From contig JAWZSP010000010.1 in assembly GCA_034401135.1 (NCBI GenBank), forward strand, positions 62,001-126,000: a stretch of DNA of 64,000 nt, read 5' to 3'. Below, in pieces: positions 1 through 10,161 of the stretch. This DNA comes from Volutella citrinella. Its lineage: Eukaryota > Ascomycota > Sordariomycetes > Hypocreales > Nectriaceae. Within the stretch, counting starts at the first letter, position 1, and each line of letters begins with the position of its first letter. The position numbers and the translations under genes are program-made. The notes under the pieces were generated by a model. It saw only the letters and a list, made by a program, of their open reading frames with translations. It searched no databases and had not been told where the DNA came from.

Positions 1-327
1 TTCCATACGGAGTACATTGGGGCACCGTGTATTAGCGCGAGCTCTGACACATGCGGTTTCTATATGCCACTCACATGCGTGTTCCTCCAAAGCCAGACAG
101 AGAAGGCTGCGGAGAGCGGCGTCAGGAGGGCCAGAATTAGCCCAGATGCAGGGACTAGCTGTGCCATCACGTTTCGATTCATGTGTAGATTGGTTAAAGG
201 AGCATCAAGGTTTGAGACCGGCGCTGTCTGATGACAGGAAATGCCCGAAGCGACAAGGCTCTAGCTTACGCAGGCAATGGAAAGGGTGGGTTTCTACGAG
301 AGGCTGGCAGACAAGCAATGTGTCAAT
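1..327. other. no gene recognised
   Basis: This is the 3' flank of the terpene-cyclase relic. The open frames here show no family resemblance and overlap the last exon of that gene on the other strand. Confidence 0.5.
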
Positions 328-1725
328 TTAATTCCGACTGGTCTGAAGCGGTATAACCCAAGAGCCATCCTGTTGGCGATACTGCGCCACATTGTATCTG
401 CTACAGGTCTGACTGTCAAGGTCATATTAGTATTAACAGTTCTTCGCTAACAGTTCTTCGCTAACAGTCAAGCAAGGGTAAGAGGTAAAGACTTACGTCC
501 AAGCATAGTGGCCTGACATATTATACTCAAGTACTTGAATATACTTGATAAGCTTGCCACTCAGGCGCTCATCGTCACCTGAAAAGCTGAGCACCTTCTT
601 CGCTATCTTTTTGAATTCAAACACACCCTGGAGCTGCTCCTTAATAGTGAGTACTGCCGGCTCGAGTCCCACGTTGAGATCAACAACCATAGTGATAGGG
701 ATCAGGCTCTGTAGAGTTCGGTGCTACAGCAAATAAAGAGGTTAGGGAAGGTGCAACAATATGTAGTAATTTCGGTATTTATTCCTACTTGCCATTTCTT
801 TCTTCAATGAAAGCATATCGTTGATGCTGCGGACAATATCAGCCTGTGCTATGGGTGGTTGAGAGGGCTGACTCGTCCTACATAACAATATTGCGGTTGA
901 CTTCAATCCACAACATCTTGGCCTCAGGAATCTGGAAAACCCGTTCAGGTAATTCAATATCGGCCATATACCTAAAATTCAATTAGTTTAGTGAGTTTCC
1001 CTTGGACTCTTGCTCAGCGGCTCACTTACTCTGCCATGGCGCAGCTGCAGAAGACAGCCGAAGTACCCCATCTCTGGTCCCAGTACTGCTGAGTCGATAT
1101 ATTCCTCCTGTCGTCTAGGCACTGTTGCTCCGATACGCAACTTCTAATATAATGCCTCAATTGCTCAAATAGTCGGAGACGCTGGGGTCGTTTCATCTGG
1201 GCGCGGAACATGTGGCCTGAATGCTTGAATAACGTAGCGGTAGCTGTTGGCGGAACGGGCTCTTCTGCGAAGGGGTCGGCCAGCCCAAGATGGAACTAGA
1301 TATAGTCGATAATCCTATCGTATATTTCGTTCAGGTTTGGGGTGATGGCTTCGACCTGGTCCTCCCCGTCATCAAAAACATCGTCCCAAACAAAGAGCCA
1401 AACATGATAGAGTGAGATGGCCACTTGCCTCTCTATTCGAGAGTCAGGCCACCACCTAAGGATGAAAGGGGGTTGGTAATCAATCGTCATGTCGTAAATA
1501 GTTTCACCAGCATCGCAAAAATTAATAGCTGACATTTTAAAATCAAAATTCTAAAGACTGAAAACACTTATTTCATTGTGCTTACTCCGAGACAAAAGAT
1601 GGTATATCAACCCTGTCCACCTGCTGTCGAACACGATGGTTCGTGATAATATCGTCAAGGCGAGAGTTGACGAGTCGATTTAATAACTTATGATGCGAGC
1701 TTGTGCCACAAGCCAATGGAGACAT
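328..1725 (-). pseudogene. class I terpene synthase (sesquiterpene-cyclase type), degenerate
   Basis: In an intact form this enzyme would ionise and cyclise a prenyl diphosphate. Both metal-binding motifs can be read. The aspartate-rich motif is WDDVFDDGED near 1390, and the NSE triad is NDMLSLKKE near 820, where N, S and E have the family spacing. A YWDQRW segment typical of the family lies near 1080. The proposed start is the ATG at 1725, and the frame ends at the TAA at 328-330 after RYNVAQY. Several introns fit, for example the donor GTAAGTGAG at about 1027 with an acceptor near 971 in matching phase. A TAG at 1296-1298 interrupts an otherwise continuous exon that runs on in the same frame to 1026, and it fits a CAG-to-TAG change. 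Two other exon joins cannot be made in phase. The family call is firm. Loss of function is inferred. The last intron contains a 15-nt tandem duplication around 437-466. Confidence 0.82.
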
Positions 1726-1911
1726 GATGGAGTCAAGGTCCGTAATGCGTAGCTCTTTACCGTGGAGCTCGGCCGAGACATCGCGATCTGCATAAAGGGC
1801 CATTGTCGCAAAGGGTAGGAGATAATGATACGTGAGATATTGCTGAGGTTGTAATAGCAATGGAAAAACGGTTTGCCAAAGGAAATTACCCCGTGTCGCG
1901 CCAGTTGGCAC

Positions 1912-2429
1912 AAAGCACCAATAAATACTTTGAATATGCCTTCTGTCCGATCATGCGTACTCCGAGGCGCTAGAATGGAGCGACGCCAGATGGTAGTTTG
2001 CGGCAGCGGGCCCGGGCGGGTGGCTTACAAAGGCATGTTGGAGTAGCAGGCCTTGGCGGGCGGCTTGTATTGAATTGTGTGTTGTTCTACATATTCCTTA
2101 TTCAAGGAGCTGCTTATTCAGCGTTATCTTCGCTTGGTTTTTCGGTATCCGTTCCGGGGAAGTATATTCATGATGAACAGGGAGCTTGTCTTAGTTGCAT
2201 GCATGCATGGTCTCGGTCTACGGCATGGCTGTGCTGGAAGAACCGCAGGGTGCTGTGGGTCGGGCGATGCAAAGGATTCTAAAGGAGTAGAGGGCATTAG
2301 CCCAGCAGGCAATTTTGGGGAGTTTTTGTTTTTGGAGTCCTCTTCAAATGGAGGAGGGCCGAGGCAGAAGCACACATCACGAGCGCAGAGGACCGGTGTA
2401 GAGGCAGGCAGTCAAGCTGTAGACTGAAC
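1912..2429. other. no gene recognised
   Basis: Short frames on both strands show no domain or motif. The stretch runs up to the left edge of a LINE-A fragment. Confidence 0.4.
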
Positions 2430-2876
2430 TCCATACATTGCCTACGACCAACCCGCTCTGCAGAGCCACTTCTAGCATTCGTAAGTTCAGGTGATATCAC
2501 CGCTCGCCGTTCTACGAGTTGGCGGTAGCACTCAAAGCCATATCACTGGAAGAACTAGAGACAGTCAATCCTTTCATACCAGCGCCATAGGCTGAGCGGA
2601 TACAGATAATCATTGAAGACGAAGATGACTTAAGGTTGAGGCAGGCAGACCTGGGCTGGTCAGTCCGCATCGCAGTGAGCAGCTCTCCGCGTAACGACCT
2701 TGTTGGGTTTGGCGGCATTATCGACATTCCGGTCTCAGTGCAAGGAGGGCCAAGACTGGAAACGTTCTCCTTCACATTGGGCGTGAGAGCGGAGCAGAAT
2801 CCATTTGTGGCAGAGCTTGCGGCAATGGCCTAGGCATTTCGGCATCTACCGGACCATCGCGGTGCTAACAAGCAAC
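2430..2876 (+). mobile_element. LINE-A fragment (RNase H part of ORF2)
   Basis: The stretch aligns with 11920-12360 of LINE-A copy 1. Its translation at 2636-2833 carries the block [13 protein letters not shown] and continues through FSFTLGVRAEQNPF to AELAAMA, almost residue for residue the RNase H region of the intact copy. It contains stop codons (for example TAG at 2831) and begins and ends abruptly, so it is a dead internal piece. Both the 5' part of the element and its 3' tail are missing. Confidence 0.88.
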
Positions 2877-3472
2877 GAGGCGCGTCGTCCCGCAGCCGCC
2901 TCGGCTCCGCCCTACCGCGGCTCCCCACGGGGCTAGGCGGTTCTTTCAACTCCACACCGGGGAACGTCTCCAGCACGCGCTCCGGGAGCGACTCGACGTA
3001 CTCGCGCCACATGGCCCTACAACTTAATAAGAACCAGACGTGGTCTCAACTTCACGTGTCCCCGTGTGCCTCCACGGTGCCATCTCGAGGCAAATCCAGC
3101 CAAGAGTGGCATGGATCTACTCGCATCCGAGCTACACAACCTAGGTGCCATGCGAGCTCAACACCGGCGACCCTCGGTACTTGTACATGGCGCACGGCCA
3201 AGTAGTGCTTTGGTGTTTCGCCTCGTTGATCTAAGCCGGCGACATGCCAGCGAAGGAGCGAGAGAATACAAATGGCCTCATGACTGATGTTGCAGCGGAC
3301 TCGACTTCTGTACTTCTTCTGCTGCTTATGCAATCTCAATCAAAGTTCCGCTCTCCCACCGTTGGACGCCACAATCGGATTCCTCGCCGGTCCCGTTGCA
3401 TCGAGGTCCGCCCGATAGGACAGCCAGCAGCTCTGCTCCAGCCCGGGCCGCCCCTTGATGATGGAAGAGGTA
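2877..3472. other. no gene recognised between two LINE-A fragments
   Basis: The DNA is GC-rich with overlapping short frames on both strands. None resembles a known family. The 61-codon minus frame at 2830-3012 has a charged, protein-like composition but no recognisable domain. Confidence 0.4.
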
Positions 3473-3712
3473 CACACACACACAGACACACAATTATTAC
3501 GCCCGGTGGCCTACGGCAATAGGGCACTATTTGCTATGGTACAAATTCGGTTCCACAATTTGGTCATATCTCCTTGAAGCCCCTGCTGAAGTTCCATTTC
3601 TGCTTTTGCATCCTGATCTCTCCGTTCCCTCCTACCCTCGCGAGGGAGATATTGTACTCCTAGCAAGCACAGCCGAAGCCTATGCTGTACTTCAAGTGTT
3701 CAGAGTCCTAGC
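3473..3712 (-). mobile_element. LINE-A 3' end fragment with (GT)n tail
   Basis: Read on the minus strand, this is the LINE-A 3' untranslated region. It ends in the conserved stretch around TTACGCCCGGTGG (plus-strand sense) and a CA/GT microsatellite tail at 3473-3492 containing one imperfect unit. It matches the ends of copies 1, 2 and 3. The fragment stops at about 3712, directly against repeat A copy 1, so only the last 240 bp of the element is present. Confidence 0.85.
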
Positions 3713-4410
3713 TTCTCCGTCACTTTCACCAGCTTCCTCAGCCAATCGTCGTTGCTGCCCCTGATCCTAGAAAGGATATCCTTCTTCAGGCCTTCATTTC
3801 CTCCATCTAGGAAGCTAATGCTCCCCTTAGCCTCCTTACTGGCTTCCTTATCCATCAACTGATATCCAAATTCCAAGAGGGATATCAGCACCTCGTCGGA
3901 TAGTGTGTTGTTGGTTAGGATACCTCGTGGGTTGGGGCTTTTAGCCGGCAGCTTGAAGTTGATTGTTTTCTCTGAGAAAAGACCCTTTTCAGAGATAAAG
4001 GAAGCGTTGATTAGTGGCATCTCGAGGTCGTTGGTGGCAGGCGGGAGAAGTGTGTGAGTGTGTGCGGGCGTAGGCTTGCTTGGCTGCTTGCTTGACGAGA
4101 AGCTGGGGGAAAGGCATTATGATATAGCTGGCGCAAGTCCGGCGTTGGGTCATCCGGCGTGGATAACTTTGTCCTTGCGCCTGCGGCCACAAAGGTTGGA
4201 AACTCTGAAGTTCATCGCAACTTTCCTACAACCTTTGGTGGTGCAGAGACCTTGATGGACAAGGAGGCCGCCATTTGCTGCATCTGTCAAATGCTAATTG
4301 TGACTCATTATGGACTAACACTGTGGTTGAGATGTTGGGTATGACATCTACTGTGAAATTGGCTGTGGTTTCTATTGTGTATATATCAGGCTGTGTTGCA
4401 CGGGCTTGTT
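3713..4410 (-). repeat. repeat A, copy 1 (with ORF 3700-4020)
   Basis: This segment recurs in inverted orientation at 17365-18160. It carries a 106-codon minus frame (3700-4020) beginning MPLINASFISEKGLFSEK and containing LLEFGYQLMDKEASKEAK. Copy 2 encodes MPPINAPFISEKGLLSEK and LLEFGYRLLDKEVSKEA at the same relative positions. Upstream of the ATG both copies share several hundred bases, including a CA-rich stretch and a block near AACCTTTGGTGG. The family is not recognised. It is a dispersed repeat with a small conserved coding region, and this copy is truncated by LINE-A sequence at its 3' side. Confidence 0.75.
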
Positions 4411-4836
4411 GACTATCTTCCATCCCGACAACTGCGATGGCAGGTGAACCGCAGCGTGCTATTGACGCTTGGGCTGAAACAATGCCATAATAGCGGTAGC
4501 CCCGTGATAGAATTATCACCAAGACAAGTGCCCATATTTGAAGAAATAAACATTGGATCATTCTTTAGAGCGCTGTGCACTTATGGCCATGATATCATTG
4601 TTATTCTCATCATCAGTATCACAATCCAGCATGCAGCAACACGCACTTGACCTGCACCGGGACGTCCTTGCCATTTTAAACATCATGCATTCATCAACGA
4701 AAAATAGATAGACTCAATCTGAACAGATAGTTGGAAGCCGCGTGCCGCCACTTTCCCTGTTCGCTAAGAAAGCCCTGCTTCTTGGCGAATCTCTCCCTCA
4801 CCTTGAACTCCCCCTTGGGTTTCTCAACCTCCTTCT
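4411..4836. other. no gene recognised
   Basis: Intergenic between repeat A and the 3' end of the hydantoinase-like pseudogene. No motif seen. Confidence 0.4.
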
Positions 4837-5895
4837 AAGTAAGATTGACGCGAGTTGCTGCCGCCGCCCGGAGTTTGAACGATGATGCGGTCCCCGGCAT
4901 CCACGTGCGCGGTCGACTTGCCACTCGTCCCAACATACCTCGTCTCGCCCGTGTCCTGGTCCTTGCGCACCCAGATGCTGCGGCCTCTGACACCCTCGCA
5001 TCCTCCTGCCAGTCCGTACGGCGCGGTGACGCGTCGCTCGCTTAGTATCGAGACTTGGCTGAGAATTCATGGAGGATGACTGGTTATCTCTTTTCGAAAA
5101 TCTCTGGATCGTCGATTTGAGTATTTGTGACTCCCGTGTGGACACCACTTTGACCCTCCCAGTCCGCACCAGCACCAGCGCCGCCCGCAATCGTCTCGTA
5201 GTAGCCAAATCCTTTGATGACCTCAGGGCGTCTTTGTCACCGTATCCAAACGTCACGTTGTTGCAAGTGCCCTGGGAAGCAGCAGCAGCGTTGAAGGCCT
5301 TGAAGATGAGATCAATGACACGCTGCGAAGTCTCACTCGTACAGCCAACTGCGGCTGCCGTGAAGGAGGGAGTGAGGAGGGTGCCAGGGGCACAAATGAT
5401 GTCAATTGGCATAAGGCATCCTTGGTTCAAGGGAATGTCCGAGTGAATCATTGATCGTAAGCAGTACTGCAAATTACAGATTAGCATTGCACGCAACCGC
5501 TAGTAGCACGACGTAGACTCACCAGACTTGACGAGTCCATGCAGGCTGGCGGACAATTGAGATTTCCCCAATGCTCGGGACCAGTGTCGGTGAAGTCAAA
5601 CACAGCGTTCCCGCTGCTGGAGAGAATCTCAATTCGCAGAGTCAGCGGTGTTCTGTCGTCGGTATGGTCAATGGCTTCCAGGTCGCGGCATTCAAAGCGT
5701 TCAGAAACGCCTCTAGAAGCTCGCGGACAGTCTGTGCGGCGTTATCTTGAATGGCTCTCATATACTTGTCCAAACGGGCCCAGTGCATCCCTTGACCAGA
5801 GACTGGATCAGCTGGATGCCCTTTTGCTTGGCAGCGACAGTGGCCTTCAAATCCGCAAGACTGTCCTTGAGTGGCGGTTGGTTTCGCCCGGGTAG
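4837..5895 (-). pseudogene. hydantoinase B / 5-oxoprolinase-like, C-terminal part, degenerate
   Basis: The translated pieces follow the HyuB (N-methylhydantoinase B / 5-oxoprolinase C-terminal) order. They are LADLKATVAAKQKGIQLI near 5830, YMRAIQDNAAQTVRELL near 5750, the DFTDTGPEHWGNLNCPP region near 5600, then RSMIHSDIPLNQGC, SFTAAAVGCTSETSQR and [21 protein letters not shown], and finally the GDRIIVQTPGGG end near 4870. An intron with a GTGAGT donor at about 5521 and a TTTGCAG acceptor joins the 5600 and 5450 exons cleanly. Reading these blocks in order needs several frame changes, and stop codons interrupt the piece after EIFEKR. The gene is broken and its N-terminal half is absent. The enzyme would act in ATP-dependent hydrolysis of 5-oxoproline or a hydantoin. 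Confidence 0.8.
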
Positions 5896-5950
5896 ATGGG
5901 ATCACTACCCTCCCATGACACAGGCTCAATACCCACCAGCACGAGGACTC

Positions 5951-6690
5951 TCATTGGTGGTGTTGTTGGAAGGCATGCACTTGACCGTCCCAAGCTGCCA
6001 TCGACGGTGCTTTGACGGCAGCCGAATCAATGGCACGGCCGCCGAGAGCAGCCTCAGACTCTGCTTTCAGAGCGGCAGCCATTCTCACCAACACTGCTGC
6101 ACCCCTGCTTGGCGGCATCGGGACAGTCCGCATCAAAAGCCCCCATAAGCCTTGAAGCTGACCAGGCCGATCCTGCGGGGCCGGCTCACGGACCATCCGT
6201 TGTATAAGCGCTATGCACTCGTCGCTTGCAGGGATTTTTGCCAGGCTGACGACGGCCCCATTGGAGCAGTGAGCAACGGATGTTCTATCAGGCGGTAGTT
6301 TCCGTTCATCAGCATGGTTTCTTTGCTTTGGCACAAGACAAGGAAAGGCGGGTGAAACATGGCGTACCATGTTTGGGGGACTTACGCGTATGATTGGCGG
6401 AGATGGATTCCTACTGCAACAATGACGGCTTCCGGTGCAACAGCGACGTGACGCAGCATAGAGGGCGACAAGGCAAGGCCTAGGAGGCAGAGAAATATGG
6501 CAGCCAGTCCTTGTCGGTATGATGTTCTGGAGCGACGACGGTCCGTGGTGTGGCAGGGCATGTCATTCGTTCCCAGTAGGTGAATGTAATGCTCCCGGCA
6601 AGAGTAAGGTATGTATCCTCGCTGGCTCCTTTGCTGGCATGGACCCAAATTTGTTCTGTAGTGGCTGAAGTGAAATTGCTCTTTCCCATT
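5951..6690 (-). CDS. conserved-looking hypothetical membrane protein, probably two exons
   Basis: The first frame (6382-6693) has a hydrophobic segment, QGLAAIFLCLLGLALSP, that could be a membrane anchor, followed by RHVAVAPEAVIVAVGIHL. It ends at a good GTAAGT donor at 6385. The second frame (5951-6370) continues with AVVSLAKIPASDECIALI and ALKAESEAALGGRAIDSAAV. The composition and the donor argue for one spliced gene, but the acceptor near 6330 is not certain. The second exon stops at about 5951, next to the hydantoinase relic, and may be truncated there. A distant resemblance to fungal Hsp70/actin-like ATPase N-termini is possible and not demonstrable by eye. Confidence 0.45.
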
Positions 6691-6797
6691 CATCAGACTT
6701 CCCGTACACCCTTGTCAAATCATAGATCCGACAAGCTCATCAAGCAACCTACCACGAGAAGCAGATGTTGCCCTACATACTTCCCAATTCCAACCCG

Positions 6798-7740
6798 ATG
6801 AGAAAGATGAGAACCCCTCCAAGTATCCAAGCATCGTCAAACAACGCGACTCGGATCGACTTCAATGAAGAGGTAATTCTCACCAAGCGGCTTTCGGTTT
6901 GGTCACTGCTCGGCCATCAGCTCAGCGTCATGGCTTCGTGGTCCGACTACCTCTAGTCATTGCCGGCAACTTTGTTAATGTTGGCGGGCCCGCGGCCATC
7001 ATATATCGAAGCATTATTGTCCTCGTGCTTCAACTTATCACTGCCTTCTCGTTAGCAGAGATGGCGTCCATCTAGCCGCACGCACGCGGCTCCCAGTATT
7101 AGATCGTGCAGATGATGGGATCTCGAGGCACCATCCCCAGCTACTTCACTAGTTGGATGAATATTCTCGTATACCTGACTGGCTGGAACTGCTTCGGCCA
7201 ACTTTGTCGGGGCACGGACGCTGACTGCGCTCGTCGCGATGCTCAATGGGTATGAGTGGCCACGATACCAGATTGTGTTTCTCTACTGGGTCCTCTTTTT
7301 GCTCAACATCCTAATCAGCGTCTTTCCAAAATACTACTCGACCTTCAATGTTGCCTCTCTGGTGTGGTTCGACGTCTCGCTGATCCTCACTATCAGTCTC
7401 TGAGCCGCCAATTTATATCCGAGTTCAGCTGAATACGTCTTCACAACATTCACTAAAAACTCCGGGTGGGATCAAAATGGTATGGCCTTTCTTCAGTCGC
7501 TCGCCCAGACATACGCAGCTACAGGACTAGATGCAGTTGTGCATCTACCAGGAGAGACCAACGATCCCAAAAGGACCACTCCCCTTGTTCTGTGCTCATC
7601 TGTACTGTAGCAATCTCTACCCTATTGTCGCTGGGATTTGGCATATTCCTCGTCTATGCAGGAGTGGCCGCATTACTCTCCGCACAGACCGAGTTGGTGT
7701 GGCGCTTCTGCTGACACCGTCCACAATTGGCTAGAGCTAT
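6798..7740 (+). pseudogene. amino-acid/GABA permease (APC family), degenerate
   Basis: Blocks typical of fungal amino-acid permeases appear in order. They are VWSLLGHQLSVMASWSDYL, GPAAIIYRSIIVLVLQLITA leading into FSLAEMASI, YFTSWMNILVYLTGWNCFGQ, and NGYEWPRYQIVFLYWVLFLL. After these come FTTFTKNSGWDQNGMAFLQS and YAATGLDAVVHLPGE. An intact protein would be a 12-helix plasma-membrane transporter. Here stops interrupt conserved positions (TAG after MASI, TAG where QYW is expected, TGA near 7400), and at least three frame changes are needed. The 3' end fades out about 110 bp before LINE-A copy 1. Confidence 0.82.
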
Positions 7741-7973
7741 TCCAGGGCTCAAGACGCCAAAAGTGGACAGCTGGTGTGAGTGGATAGCGCAAGCTGGAGC
7801 GTCAGGACAATGTGCACCGCCACAAGGCGACCAGTGTGGTCTGTGCGGTACCATGGGGAGCCTCGACAGCCTCGGGCATCCCACAATTGGCCATTTAGAA
7901 ACCAGGGAATAATCCTGAAAATCATCTTTGATTTACCATTGACAACTTTTAAGCTGGTGGTCGAGCCGTCATC

Positions 7974-9284
7974 ATGGTTCTGCCCGCGCGTGGTGGAGCC
8001 GGAGTGGGGCCGCTCGGCCGCAACCCGGTGAAACGGCAGAAACGGAAGATCGACGAGGCAAATGGATCACGTGAGGGCAGCCGGTATGCAACAAGGGCCG
8101 CAACGAGAGCTGCAGGAACGATTCCTGCAGACGGCATTGAACATGCGTCTGGACATCTGCGCAGAGACGAGGGTAACGAGAACGAAGACAGAACGACGTT
8201 TCAGGAAGCGCTGGCGCTGCTAGGCCAGTGTAGTGCCCAGTTCCAGGGGATGAAGGAGGTTATCGAGCAGCAGAGCGAAACCATCCGCATTCAACGACAG
8301 GAAATTCAACAGCTGAAAGAAACAACGAACCAGAATCAAAACATGATCCAAGACCTAAGTGGGCAACTGAAAAACACTGAGGAACGGATGACTGGTGAGC
8401 TACAGCGTATTCAAGGCCAACTTGAAGCTATCACCATGAGTCCAGCAACTACCCCGCACAGCTCATATGCTGACGTCACTCGGTCGTCACCTGCGTCCGG
8501 ACCCAGCGCGACCCCGCCCACCAGGGCTCAGCCAGCGAGGGACGCTGATCAAATTCACTGCACAATTGACATCTCCAGGGTAGGGGGAGCAGACAAGGGG
8601 CTAGTCTCAGCAAGCGCTCTTCGGACAACCACAGAACGGGGGATGCGAGCTGGACCAGGACAGTCGAACTGGCGCTGCCAGGCTGTTATCAGGGACTGGA
8701 AGGACCCAAATCGGATCAGGATTCTATGTAGGGATGCGAATGAACACCAGGCGGTGAAGAAGTTGCTAGAAACGAATCTGGCACGGGGCGCCAGGATAAT
8801 GAGAGACGAACTCTACCCAATCAAAGTGGACAATGTCAACCGCATGGCAGTACTGGACCCCACAGGCAACATTCGCCAGGAGGCTGCTGAGGCTCTAGGA
8901 AAGGAAAACGATGCACAAATTGCGAAAATAGGATGGCTTAGTAAAAGAGATAACGGAAAAGCATACGGCTCCGTGGTCGTTTACCTCAGCAAAAGCTCTG
9001 ACTCCAGAAGACTGCTGTCCGAAGGCTTCTTCTCCGCCGCAGGAGAGTCTGGCAATACCAGCGTATTCGAGCGCAGGCCGCGCACAAACCAGTGTTACCA
9101 ATGCCAACAAATCGGCCATAAGGCTTTCCAGTGTGGCGAACCCCAAGTCTGTGGAAGATGCGCGCAGGTAGGCCATCACCACCGCGCGTGCACTGAAGGC
9201 ACCCCTAAGTGCGCGCTCTGCGGAGGGCCCCACGAATCGTTTAGTAGAAATTGCAGGAGGCTTTACCCCTCGCCGCATGAGTAG
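7974..9284 (+). CDS. LINE-A ORF1, gag-like nucleic-acid-binding protein
   Basis: The protein has 436 residues. The first third is basic (a KRQKRKID stretch) and is followed by a glutamine-rich predicted coiled coil at about residues 95-145, rich in QQ/EIQQLKE repeats. The C-terminus has three zinc knuckles: CYQCQQIGHKAFQC, then CGRCAQVGHHHRAC, then CALCGGPHESFSRNC, whose last spacing is atypical. Such proteins bind the element RNA and form the ribonucleoprotein. The ATG at 7974 is supported by the equivalent ATG in copy 2 at 13474, with the following GGAGVGP-type sequence conserved. The stop TAG overlaps the ATG of ORF2. Confidence 0.9.
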   Translation: MVLPARGGAGVGPLGRNPVKRQKRKIDEANGSREGSRYATRAATRAAGTIPADGIEHASGHLRRDEGNENEDRTTFQEALALLGQCSAQFQGMKEVIEQQSETIRIQRQEIQQLKETTNQNQNMIQDLSGQLKNTEERMTGELQRIQGQLEAITMSPATTPHSSYADVTRSSPASGPSATPPTRAQPARDADQIHCTIDISRVGGADKGLVSASALRTTTERGMRAGPGQSNWRCQAVIRDWKDPNRIRILCRDANEHQAVKKLLETNLARGARIMRDELYPIKVDNVNRMAVLDPTGNIRQEAAEALGKENDAQIAKIGWLSKRDNGKAYGSVVVYLSKSSDSRRLLSEGFFSAAGESGNTSVFERRPRTNQCYQCQQIGHKAFQCGEPQVCGRCAQVGHHHRACTEGTPKCALCGGPHESFSRNCRRLYPSPHE

Positions 9285-10161
9285 CACCTTCCGAATAATT
9301 CAACTCAATGTACGCAAACGAGAAGAAGTCCACGAAAGCTTGATGAACGACAAGGGCATTCGAGAGGTAGCGGTGTTAGCAATCCAGGAACCACAAGCAA
9401 GAAGAATTAAAGGTCGACTTCTGACCACGCCTATGAATCATCACCAATGGACAAAGATGGTGCCATCACTATATGAGGAGGAGGGACGATGGGCAATACG
9501 AAGCATGCTATGGATCAGGAACGACCTGGAAGCGGAGCAAGTACTGATCGAGTCCTCAGACATAACCGCAGCGCTGATGCGCCTTCCGGAACACCTAGTA
9601 TTAGTGCTCTCCGTGTACGTCCAGGGGCATGACAGTGATGCATTACAGAGAGCATGCACCGACATACGGGACGCTATCAGAGACACAAGGCGGAATGCGG
9701 GAATACCAGTGCATGTTGTGGTTACGGGGGACTTCAATCGCCTCGATCAATTGTGGGGAGGGGATGACGTGTTGCTGGAGAGACAAGGGGAGGCAGACCT
9801 TATCATCGACCTCATGAACGAATTCTCCCTTAGTAGCCTACTGCAGAGGGGCACGAAGACCTGGCAGGGCGGAGAGCACGAGTCAACAATCGATCTCACG
9901 CTGGCTTCCGAGGACCTGGCTGCCGCTATGGTCAAGTGCTCGGTTCACAGAACGGAGCATGGATCCGATCACCGAGCTATCGAAACAGAGTTTGATATAT
10001 CAGTCCCGCAGCGGCAGACTAGCGAGCGGTTGTTACTCAAGAACGCGCCATGGAAAGCGATCAACGCCCGGATCGCCAAAGAATTGGAAGCAGCTCCAGT
10101 AGCCGGCAGTGTGCAGCAGGGGACGGACAGGCTCATGGCTGTGGTACTGGAGGCGTGTTAA
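9277..10161 (+). CDS. LINE-A ORF2, N-terminal part: APE-type endonuclease
   Basis: This frame carries the apurinic-like endonuclease that nicks the target for target-primed reverse transcription. Visible motifs are [12 protein letters not shown] at the N-terminus, AIQEPQ, the VVTGDFN motif near residue 150, a [12 protein letters not shown] block, and [10 protein letters not shown] with the catalytic SDH. The frame ends at a TAA just as the linker to the reverse transcriptase begins. The partner sequence [14 protein letters not shown] lies in another frame immediately downstream, so the two parts belong to one polyprotein split by a single indel near 10150. The ATGAGTAG overlap with ORF1 suggests reinitiation after ORF1 termination. 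Confidence 0.88.
   Translation: MSSTFRIIQLNVRKREEVHESLMNDKGIREVAVLAIQEPQARRIKGRLLTTPMNHHQWTKMVPSLYEEEGRWAIRSMLWIRNDLEAEQVLIESSDITAALMRLPEHLVLVLSVYVQGHDSDALQRACTDIRDAIRDTRRNAGIPVHVVVTGDFNRLDQLWGGDDVLLERQGEADLIIDLMNEFSLSSLLQRGTKTWQGGEHESTIDLTLASEDLAAAMVKCSVHRTEHGSDHRAIETEFDISVPQRQTSERLLLKNAPWKAINARIAKELEAAPVAGSVQQGTDRLMAVVLEAC

Noticed and set aside
4845..5446. Plus-strand frames opposite the hydantoinase relic
   Set aside because: The minus strand carries the family blocks. The plus frames are their shadows.
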